A DNA stretch of 64,000 bases, taken from assembly GCA_002714185.1 (NCBI GenBank), contig PAWM01000017.1:3877-67876 (forward strand), read 5' to 3'. The number at the start of each line of letters is the position of its first letter. Positions within the stretch are counted from its first letter, which is position 1. The DNA is from Flavobacteriales bacterium (GTDB lineage: Bacteria; Bacteroidota; Bacteroidia; Flavobacteriales; TMED113). A program made the position numbers and the translations under genes. Positions 55,769-64,000 of this stretch are shown here, in pieces. The notes under the pieces were generated by a model, which was given only the letters and a program-made list of their open reading frames with translations, was not told the DNA's origin and did not search any database.

Positions 55769-57542
55769 TTATTTTAAAAGCATTTGGTTAATAAATAATT
55801 TTTGATATTCACCAAACTCTTTAATTAAATCTAAGTGTGTGCCTTCTTGAATTATTTCACCTGATTTCAATACAAAAATTTGATTACATTGTGATAACAG
55901 TGACAATCTGTTTGAAGTTAAAATAATAGTAATACCTCTTAGAGATTTTAAATAATTAATAATACGCAATTCTGTTTCAGAATCTACATTTGATAATGCA
56001 TCATCTAAGACAAGGAACTCCGGCTCCCTTAAGAGAGCTCTAGCAAGTGCAATACGTTGCTTTTGTCCACCAGAAAGAGTTACCCCACCTTCTCCAATAT
56101 GAGTGTCAAATCCCTGATTAAAAGATTTAATTTCTTCAAGTATAGAAACATTTTTTGAAATTTTAAGTAATTTTGATTCATCAACTGCATCAAGGCCAAA
56201 TAAAATATTGTTTCTAATAGAATCAGAAAATAAAAATATATTTTGAGACACATAAGCAATATTATTTCTAAATTCATCCCAATTAAAATTATTTGAAGAT
56301 TGATTGTCAAAAAAAAGACTTCCAGATGAAGGTGTAATTAATCCAGCTAAAATTTTAAGAATTGTACTTTTACCTGAACCTACATGTCCTACAAAACCCA
56401 CTATATTGTTTTTTTCTATATGAAAATTAATTGAATGAACTGCGACTTTATTTGAATTCGTATATCTATATGACACATCCACCATATCGATAGAGTTTTC
56501 AAATTTATAAATTGAATTTTTATTTTTTGAAGAAAGATAATAAGTAGTGAAATCTTTTTTATTTAAAAACTCATTAATTCTAGTTTGTGATGCTGCAGCT
56601 CTTTGAATAACCTCAGTAACCCATCCTATAGATGTAGCGGGCCAAGTTAACATATTAACATAAATAATAAATTCAGTTATTTCACCTACTGTAACTTTTC
56701 CTTCTGCAAGCAATAAACCCCCAAAATAAATAGTTAATAAAATACTAAAACCAACAAGAAATAAAACCAACGGAAAAAAAAATTGAATTTGTTTTTGATA
56801 AGGATATATTTCTATTCATATAATCCGTAGAAATATCTTTAAAATCATTAATAATTTCATTTTCTTTCACAAATGACTTAACAAGTCTAATACCTGAAAC
56901 AGCTTCTTGCACTGAGTTGGTTAATAAAGAGAGTTTATTTTGGACTATACCGCTTTTATAATTTATTCTATGACTAACTCTATAAATTAACAATGACAAA
57001 ACCGGTAAAGGTATAAGAACAACCATTGTTAATTGTGGGCTTATTATTATCATTCTGTAAAGAATAAGAATAATTAAAGTTATTAAGTTCATACTATACA
57101 TTAAGGCAGGTCCCAAATACATTCTAACTCTACTTACATCCTCAGTTATTCTATTTAATATATCACCGGAGTCAAATAATTTATAAAAATTCAATGACAA
57201 ATTCTGATAGTGAAGAAATATCTCATTTTTAATATCAAATTCTATATTCCTTGAAACAACTATAATATTTTGTCTCATATAAAACATAAATACACCTCTC
57301 ATTAATGCGAAAATAATCAACAATCCTGCATAAATTGCTAACAAATAATAGAGATGATCATAAGTTAATTCCTGATTCAATTTAGCTTTTTCAACCTCCT
57401 CTATAATTAAATTAAATGACTTACCAATTAAATGAGCAGGAAAAAGAGCAGAAATATTTGCTACTATAACAAAAAAAAATCCCACAGCAATTTTAAAACT
57501 ATATTTATGTAAATATTTATTTAAGTATTTTAAACTTTTCAT
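55769..57542 (-). CDS. ABC exporter (permease + ATPase, MsbA-like) with a +1 frameshift at a 9-nt homopolymer (56774-56782)
   Basis: Permease ORF 56745..57542 and permease/ATPase ORF 55769..56770 (GFVGHVGSGKSTILK, TLSGGQKQRIALARALL) join if the run is 8 nt. Confidence 0.88.
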
Positions 57543-57577
57543 AAAAAAATAATTTTCAATTTATAAATAAAAAAGAT

Positions 57578-57585
57578 TACTTTTG
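57578..57585 (+). promoter_or_regulatory. -7 promoter motif TAnnTTTG upstream of leucine dehydrogenase-like gene
   Basis: tacttttg 42 nt upstream of the ATG at 57627. Confidence 0.5.
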
Positions 57586-57626
57586 TCCTGCATCAAAAAT
57601 AATAAATTGTAAAACTCAAGCTAACT

Positions 57627-58712
57627 ATGAAAATATGTAATATTAAAGAAATTGCTGAAATAGATTCCAATGTGCTTGATTACATGAATAGAAAACAACA
57701 TGAAAAAGTTGTTTACTGCTCAGATTCTTCAACAGGATTAAAAGCAATCATAGCAATTCATAATACTAATTTAGGTCCAGCATTAGGTGGTACCAGAATG
57801 TGGGCATATAACAATATTAGCGAAGCCACCAAAGATGTACTCAGACTATCAAGGGGAATGACCTATAAAGCAGCTATCACAGGCCTGAATTTAGGTGGTG
57901 GCAAAGCAGTAATTATTGGGGATTCTAATAATAAAAATGATGCTATGATGAGATCTTTTGGAAAATTTGTGGAATCACAAAATGGTCAATATATTACTGC
58001 AGAGGATGTAGGCATGAGTACTCATGATATGAAAGTGATTTTTGAAGAAACCAATCATGTAGTAGGAAAACCAATAGAGTTAGGAGGGAGTGGAGACCCA
58101 TCCGTAGTTACAGCATATGGAGTATTAATGGGCATGAAAGGTAGTGCTAAATATAAATGGGGCAGCGACAAGTTAGAAAATAAAAAAGTACTAGTCCAAG
58201 GAGTTGGCAATGTGGGTGAAAATTTAATTCAATTGCTACTAAAAGAAAATGCTGACATATATATTAATGATGTTAATGAAGTAAAACTCAATAATATCAA
58301 TAAAAAATATAATGTTAAAATTATTGAAAAAAATATTTTTTCTTCAGACATTGATATTTACGCACCTTGTGCACTAGGAGGAACATTAAACGAAAAAACT
58401 ATTCCTCAATTAAAATGTGCAATTGTAGCTGGTGCAGCTAATAATCAATTAGCAAAAGAATATATTCATGATGAAATGCTTAGGGAAAATAATATATTAT
58501 ATGCTCCTGACTTTCTAATCAATGCAGGTGGATTAATTAATGTTTATTCTGAATTAAAAGGCTTTTCAAATTCACAAGTCATGAAAAAAACAGAAAACAT
58601 TTTTGACACCACAATATCAATACTTAAAAAATCTGAAAAAGAAAATATATCTACTCAAAAAGCTGCATTAAAAATTGCAAAAGAAAAAGTTTTCAAAAAA
58701 CATAATGCATAA
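57627..58712 (+). CDS. Glu/Leu/Phe/Val dehydrogenase (leucine dehydrogenase-like)
   Basis: LGPALGGTRMW, MTYKAAITGLNLGGGKAVI, VLVQGVGNVGENL. Confidence 0.92.
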   Translation: MKICNIKEIAEIDSNVLDYMNRKQHEKVVYCSDSSTGLKAIIAIHNTNLGPALGGTRMWAYNNISEATKDVLRLSRGMTYKAAITGLNLGGGKAVIIGDSNNKNDAMMRSFGKFVESQNGQYITAEDVGMSTHDMKVIFEETNHVVGKPIELGGSGDPSVVTAYGVLMGMKGSAKYKWGSDKLENKKVLVQGVGNVGENLIQLLLKENADIYINDVNEVKLNNINKKYNVKIIEKNIFSSDIDIYAPCALGGTLNEKTIPQLKCAIVAGAANNQLAKEYIHDEMLRENNILYAPDFLINAGGLINVYSELKGFSNSQVMKKTENIFDTTISILKKSEKENISTQKAALKIAKEKVFKKHNA

Positions 58713-59606
58713 ATGCTACCTAGAAGACATATTAGAATTAAAGTTTTTCAATCACTTTATGCATATTCACAACAAAATCTGGATAAAAATTTTAGTATAG
58801 AAAAAGAATATCATAAAAATCTAGAAGGATATTTAAACAGTTATTTTTTTATAATTAATTTAATTAAACAGTTACACAATTTAGCCTTATCTGAAATAAA
58901 AATAAATAAAAATAAATTTATTCCATCAAAAGCTGACCTAAATCCCAACATAAGATTTATTAATAATTTTATCTTTCAAAAAACTAAAAAAACACAAATA
59001 CCACCAAATATTAATTTTGACAATGAAAAACTAAATATTGTTATAAAAAAAATCTTTACTTCTCTTAAAAAAACTAAATTCTACAATAATTACATGTTAA
59101 AAACATCTATTCAAAAAGTAGAAGAAAAAAAAATCATATTTCATATACTAAAGAAGTATTTTATTAATAATGAAAAAATACATGATTTTATAGAAGACTA
59201 CTCGATTTACTGGAATGAAGATATGATGGTTGCATATAATATTTTTAAAGAAAAAATTAATCACAATCAAACACTTAACAGTATTAAAATATTTAGAAAA
59301 AAAGAAGACCAAATATTTGGAAAAAATCTTATAAACAAAACAATACAAGAAGAAAAAGCCACTAGTAAAATAATTCATAAAATTGCTAAAAATTGGGATG
59401 AAGAAAGAATTGCACTTACTGATTTAATTCTCATCAGAATGGCAATGATTGAAATAAGATATTTTATTGATATTCCAAATAATGTCACAATAGATGAATA
59501 TATAGAAATTGCTAAGCAATACAGCACTCCTAAAAGCAAAGAATTTATCAATGGTATTCTCGATGTTTTTTCTAAAGATATTTTATCAAAAAAACTAACT
59601 GAATAA
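58713..59606 (+). CDS. nusB: Transcription antitermination factor NusB (long Bacteroidota form)
   Basis: LPRRHIRIKVFQSLYAY; C-terminal ALTDLILIRMAMIEIRYF..NNVTIDEYIEIAKQYSTPKSKEFINGILD. Confidence 0.9.
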   Translation: MLPRRHIRIKVFQSLYAYSQQNLDKNFSIEKEYHKNLEGYLNSYFFIINLIKQLHNLALSEIKINKNKFIPSKADLNPNIRFINNFIFQKTKKTQIPPNINFDNEKLNIVIKKIFTSLKKTKFYNNYMLKTSIQKVEEKKIIFHILKKYFINNEKIHDFIEDYSIYWNEDMMVAYNIFKEKINHNQTLNSIKIFRKKEDQIFGKNLINKTIQEEKATSKIIHKIAKNWDEERIALTDLILIRMAMIEIRYFIDIPNNVTIDEYIEIAKQYSTPKSKEFINGILDVFSKDILSKKLTE

Positions 59607-59649
59607 AAAGAATTTAATTATTTTTGAAAAAATATGCATTGAATAATCA

Positions 59650-60153
59650 ATGAAAATTAAAATTAATATGAAAAATCAAATACTCTTGTCTATATCTGTT
59701 TTATTATTATTGTTCAGTTGTCAAAATGCAACCAATAAAATCAATGAAACAGCTACTAATGACAAAAATACAGTTGAAACAACAACTGAGAATCCAATTA
59801 ATGCACAAATAATAGACAATTCAGGTGGTGCAAGTTTTAAATTCACTAATACAGGTGGTACTGTTTGGGATTTTGGCACCATACAACAAGGGGAATCACC
59901 TAAGTTTACTTTTAAATTTATTAATAATGGTAATGAACCAATGATTATTTCAAATGCAAAAGGAAGTTGCGGCTGCACAGTTCCACAGTGGCCAAAAGAA
60001 CCTATAGCACCTGGTGCTGAAGGAGAAATAAGTGTTCAATTTAACTCTAAAGGAAAAAAAGGATCACAAAACAAAACAGTTACTCTAACAGCAAATACAA
60101 CACCGCCAACAACCAAACTCAGAGTGACTGGGCAAATTGAAGTAACTGAATAA
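59650..60153 (+). CDS. DUF1573-domain lipoprotein
   Basis: LLFSC lipobox; WDFGTIQQGESPKFTFKFINNGNEPMIISNAKGSCGCTVPQWP. Confidence 0.85.
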   Translation: MKIKINMKNQILLSISVLLLLFSCQNATNKINETATNDKNTVETTTENPINAQIIDNSGGASFKFTNTGGTVWDFGTIQQGESPKFTFKFINNGNEPMIISNAKGSCGCTVPQWPKEPIAPGAEGEISVQFNSKGKKGSQNKTVTLTANTTPPTTKLRVTGQIEVTE

Positions 60154-60155
60154 TA

Positions 60156-60461
60156 ATGCAACAACTTTTTATTATATTACAAAGTCCACCAAGCTCAGGT
60201 TTTGCTAGCTTCCTACCATTCATTTTAATTATGGTAGTCTTTTATTTTTTTATGATTAGACCTCAAATAAACAAACAACGTGCTGATCAAAAGTTTCAAA
60301 CTGAATTAAAAAAAGGAGACAAGATTGTCACTATTGGAGGAATATATGGTAAGATTATCGGTGTTAAAGAAGATAAAATTATATTAGAAATAAATGAAAA
60401 CACTAAAATGACAATTGAAAGAAATTCAATTTCTAGAGAAAAATCTATGATAAGGTCATAA
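60156..60461 (+). CDS. yajC: Preprotein translocase subunit YajC
   Basis: FFMIRPQINKQ...FQTELKKGDKIVTIGGIYGKI. Confidence 0.92.
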   Translation: MQQLFIILQSPPSSGFASFLPFILIMVVFYFFMIRPQINKQRADQKFQTELKKGDKIVTIGGIYGKIIGVKEDKIILEINENTKMTIERNSISREKSMIRS

Positions 60462-60494
60462 ATCATGATAAACAAGTTTTTCTAAAACTTCACA

Positions 60495-61103
60495 TTGAAA
60501 AAAAAAAATACTCATAAACCTATTAAAGTTGGACTAACAGGCGGAATTGGTTCAGGAAAAACTACTGTCTCAAATATTTTAAAAACCGTCGGCATTCCAG
60601 TGTTTAATTCAGATGATGAAAGTAAAAATCTACTTAAAGTAAATCCGAAAATTATTAATGATGTAAAAAATTTATTTGGAAAATCTATCATTCAAGAAGA
60701 AGAAGATATAGATTTAAAAAAACTAGGGAATATTGTATTTTCAAATAAGTCGAAACTAAATCAGTTAAGTAATATTCTCCATCCAGAAGTATTAATAAAA
60801 TTCAAACAATGGATGTTGACACAAAATACTACATACATAATTAAAGAATCTGCAATATTATTTGAAACTAAAACATATAAAGAATTAGACAAGATTATAA
60901 TAGTAACCGCACCTTTAGCTTTAAGAATAGATAGAATTAAAAAAAGAGACCATAGAGACATCAAGCAGATAAAATCAATTATAAATAATCAACTAAACTT
61001 AAACACACAATTAGACAAAGCAGATTACATAATTAACAATGATGAAAAATCACTACTAATTCCAAAAGTAATTGATTTACATATGAGATTATCGAGGTTG
61101 TGA
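60495..61103 (+). CDS. coaE: Dephospho-CoA kinase (TTG start)
   Basis: KVGLTGGIGSGKTTVSNIL; KKRDHRDIKQIKSIINNQL. Confidence 0.9.
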   Translation: MKKKNTHKPIKVGLTGGIGSGKTTVSNILKTVGIPVFNSDDESKNLLKVNPKIINDVKNLFGKSIIQEEEDIDLKKLGNIVFSNKSKLNQLSNILHPEVLIKFKQWMLTQNTTYIIKESAILFETKTYKELDKIIIVTAPLALRIDRIKKRDHRDIKQIKSIINNQLNLNTQLDKADYIINNDEKSLLIPKVIDLHMRLSRL

Positions 61104-61604
61104 AATGTAACTAATTTCCTGTTTTAATATTTTTTGTGCTCTCTTTATAATCAATGTATTTTCATTTGAATGCTTCAGCAATTTTTTTACTAAATCATCT
61201 GTACTATTATTATCAACAGAGTTAGCACAATTTGATATACAATTAATCATTTTATTCTTAACCAATTCTAAAATCTTCCACAAACCATCAGACACATAAA
61301 TTTGTTGAGATATATTATATTCATACTCACTTACAATATTTTTAATCAAAATTGAAGGGATTTTTTCAATTTTTTCATTATGTAATTCAAGCCTATTAAT
61401 CATTCCTACTGGTTCTATTCTTTCTAAAAAAAGAGTTAATCTTTCATAAGCTCTCAACTTTATCTCAATTTCATTTTGAGTTAATTCACTAGAAATATTT
61501 TGGCTTACATCCAAATCACGATTCCTTCTTAAGTAAAAGAAGACAAAACTTAATATTGTGATAAAGACAGCAAAATAAAGTATATTTTCAAGAAAAAAAT
61601 CCAT
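61089..61604 (-). CDS. Conserved hypothetical membrane-anchored protein
   Basis: One N-terminal TM helix then helical domain (KLRAYERLTLFLERIEPVGMINRLE); 15-nt convergent overlap with coaE. Confidence 0.6.
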   Translation of the reverse strand: MDFFLENILYFAVFITILSFVFFYLRRNRDLDVSQNISSELTQNEIEIKLRAYERLTLFLERIEPVGMINRLELHNEKIEKIPSILIKNIVSEYEYNISQQIYVSDGLWKILELVKNKMINCISNCANSVDNNSTDDLVKKLLKHSNENTLIIKRAQKILKQEISYISQPR

Positions 61605-61685
61605 ATCAAATAATTAATAAGCTAATATCGTTATTTTTAATATGAAAAAAATTAATTTCATAGTTATAATTATTTAAAAGTAGAT

Positions 61686-62876
61686 ATGCAATTATCAAAA
61701 AAAATTCAACAACTCCAAGAATCTGCAACCCTTGCAATGGCAAGAAAGAGTAGAGAATTACAAAAAAAAGGTAATAAAATTATTAATTTAAGCTTAGGTG
61801 AACCTGATTTCAATACACCAAATTTTATCAAAAATGCTGCAAAAAAAGCTATTGATAATAACTTTTCAAAATATACTCCAGTAGCTGGATATCATGATCT
61901 TTTGGAAGTGATTTCAATGAAATTCAAAAGAGATAATAAATTAATTTATAATCCTAATCAAATCATCTGTTCTACTGGAGCAAAACAAAGTATAGCACAA
62001 TTATTAATGGTACTTCTAAATAAGAATGATGAAGTAATACTACCATCACCTTATTGGGTTAGTTATTCTCAAATGATACAATTAGCTGGAGGTAAGGCTA
62101 AAGTTATTAAAACAAATATAAAAGACAACTTTAAAATCACCCCAGATTGCTTAAAAAAAGCAATTACTAAAAAGACAAAAGCATTTCTTTTTAGTTCTCC
62201 ATGCAATCCAACTGGATCAGTTTACAGCAAAAAAGAACTTATAGATTTAGCAAGTATATTTAAAAAACATAAAAATATCATTATTATTTCTGATGAAATA
62301 TATGAGCATATCAATTTCGCAAAACATCATTTTAGTATTGGAAGAATTGATGGATTACAGAACCAAGTGGTAACAATTAATGGTTTATCTAAAGGATATG
62401 CTATGACAGGTTGGAGATTTGGATATTTAGGTGCTCCAAAAGAAATTGCTCAAGCTTGTGTCAAAATGCAAGGTCAAATTACATCAGCCACTTGCTCAAT
62501 AACTCAACGAGCAGCAATTACAGCATTAAAATCAGACCCTAGTTGTACTTATGATATGAGAAATAAATTTAAAACAAGAAGGGATCTCATGATTCAATTA
62601 TTATCCGAAATTCAGGACATAAATATCAATACACCAGAGGGAGCATTTTATATATTTCCTGACATTTCTAATTACATAGGAAAAAAATATAATCAATATA
62701 GCATTAATTCGAGCGATGACTTAGCTATGTACTTATTAGAATATGCAGGAGTTTCCACTGTTTCTGGAACTGCATTTGGAGCTAAAAACTATATAAGAAT
62801 ATCATATGCAGCAGCTGAAAAAGAATTAATTAGTGCATGTAAGCTTATTAAAAAATACTTACACCAATTAAAATAA
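61686..62876 (+). CDS. aspC: Pyridoxal phosphate-dependent aspartate aminotransferase
   Basis: INLSLGEPDFNTP, SSPCNPTGSVYS, ISDEIYEHI, LSKGYAMTGWRFGY. Confidence 0.9.
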   Translation: MQLSKKIQQLQESATLAMARKSRELQKKGNKIINLSLGEPDFNTPNFIKNAAKKAIDNNFSKYTPVAGYHDLLEVISMKFKRDNKLIYNPNQIICSTGAKQSIAQLLMVLLNKNDEVILPSPYWVSYSQMIQLAGGKAKVIKTNIKDNFKITPDCLKKAITKKTKAFLFSSPCNPTGSVYSKKELIDLASIFKKHKNIIIISDEIYEHINFAKHHFSIGRIDGLQNQVVTINGLSKGYAMTGWRFGYLGAPKEIAQACVKMQGQITSATCSITQRAAITALKSDPSCTYDMRNKFKTRRDLMIQLLSEIQDININTPEGAFYIFPDISNYIGKKYNQYSINSSDDLAMYLLEYAGVSTVSGTAFGAKNYIRISYAAAEKELISACKLIKKYLHQLK

Positions 62877-62877
62877 T

Positions 62878-63570
62878 ATGAAAAGAAAAATTCAATTTTT
62901 TATAATTTGCATATTTATTACAAATCTATGTTTTGGTCAAGAAGAATTACCACTAAATAACCCATTATATGACAATCAAATCTATCACTTTGGATTTACA
63001 ATTGGTGTAAGTAATTCAAAATTTCAAATAAATTATAATAGTGATTTTATCACACAAAATGATTTTGACCAAATTCTCTCTAAACATTCCCCAGGATTTA
63101 ATGTGGGCATCATCATGGACTTAAAAATCGGAAAAAATACTAACTTAAGACTGACGCCTTCATTTAATTTTACTGATCAAAAATTATATTTCACTCAAAA
63201 TTATATACAAACAGTTAAGCCGGAAAACAATACTGGAATTTCTAATTTTGAATTACCACTATATTTAAAATATAGATCTGATAGAATTAATAACGGAAGA
63301 GCTTATCTATTATTAGGTGGTAATTTTATGCTTGATATGAGTGCTACAGAAACTCTATCTCTTGCACAAGAAATTGAATTTTATAAAACAAACTATTCGA
63401 TTGATATTGGATTTGGTATAGATGTATATTTTGCATTCTTTAAACTATCACCAGAAATCAAATATTCTTACGGCCTAAAGAATATGTTAAAAGACCAAAA
63501 TAATGAATATAATAATTTAATTAGCAACCTAGCTACAAGAGCAATTCTTATTTCATTAACATTTGAGTAG
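62878..63570 (+). CDS. porT: PorT-like T9SS outer membrane protein
   Basis: HFGFTIGVSNSKFQINY, ELPLYLKYRSDR, KLSPEIKYSYGLKNML, SLTFE C-terminus. Confidence 0.82.
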   Translation: MKRKIQFFIICIFITNLCFGQEELPLNNPLYDNQIYHFGFTIGVSNSKFQINYNSDFITQNDFDQILSKHSPGFNVGIIMDLKIGKNTNLRLTPSFNFTDQKLYFTQNYIQTVKPENNTGISNFELPLYLKYRSDRINNGRAYLLLGGNFMLDMSATETLSLAQEIEFYKTNYSIDIGFGIDVYFAFFKLSPEIKYSYGLKNMLKDQNNEYNNLISNLATRAILISLTFE

Positions 63571-63574
63571 GGGG

Positions 63575-64000
63575 TTACCTGTGTGGATTAATTGCAAAAC
63601 CAACAGAAATATTAAAAAATGGTGAAACTAAAGGATATACTGGCATATTTACAAAATTTCCAAGAGCATCAACAATATCTTCATTAATATCAATTTCACC
63701 AGTAGATGATTCAGGATCATTGAAAGTCCAAGATCCTATGTGTGCTTTATCAAATTTATTTAAATTTAAAAAAATACCAGCATCTAATTTTAATCTTAGT
63801 CTTCTAGCAGTTCTCATATCAAAGGTTCTCCACATAAACTCAGTTAAAAAAGGAATACCATCCCAAGCATAACTAAGATTAAATGTTAGACCACTATAAT
63901 TCCTGTTGTTTAATTGCTCCACTAAAGAATCTTCAGTATCCATAAAATATGTCTTAAATCCTATTTCTAAGGACTTTCTTAACATAACATATCTAAATTT
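63575..64000 (-). CDS. Beta-strand-rich probable outer-membrane protein, partial (N-terminus outside window)
   Basis: ORF is open past ATG 63985 to the window edge (KFRYV-MLRKSLEIG...); alternating beta-strand pattern. Confidence 0.5.
   Translation of the reverse strand, partial: KFRYVMLRKSLEIGFKTYFMDTEDSLVEQLNNRNYSGLTFNLSYAWDGIPFLTEFMWRTFDMRTARRLRLKLDAGIFLNLNKFDKAHIGSWTFNDPESSTGEIDINEDIVDALGNFVNMPVYPLVSPFFNISVGFAINPHR

Noticed and set aside
56080-56310. 76-aa alternate-frame ORF inside the ABC transporter
   Set aside because: Same-strand shadow frame of the ATPase domain.

Overview
AT-rich, gene-dense chromosomal segment from a member of the Bacteroidota (Flavobacteriia-like: T9SS components and sorting domains, Na+-NQR, long-form NusB, PUR-alpha-like protein, TAnnTTTG promoter motifs). 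I see no prophage, transposon, CRISPR array or tRNA. Content is mostly housekeeping: pyrF, prfA, purM, secDF, mdh, gyrB, murB, guaB, nusB, yajC, coaE and a full nqrA-F block. It also holds T9SS components (PorE-like, plug/DUF5103-like, PorT-like) with three putative T9SS substrates, a SurA/PpiC chaperone array, and one ncRNA (SRP RNA) at about 55171-55267. Main points for follow-up: (1) four conserved genes are interrupted (gyrB by in-frame TAG, pruA by in-frame TAA right after the catalytic Cys, apbE at an A12 run, an ABC exporter at a 9-nt run); sequencing or assembly error is the default explanation, recoding or slippage the alternative. (2) A small four-Cys membrane protein convergent with apbE/nqr is a candidate divergent NqrM. 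(3) MutA-like and MutB parts of methylmalonyl-CoA mutase are fused in one ORF. (4) A large TPR protein and an outer-membrane barrel-like protein form an overlapping two-gene module of unknown function. (5) A T13 tract lies at the predicted transcription start of the T9SS plug gene. All family assignments are by eye from the protein sequences; no searches were run.
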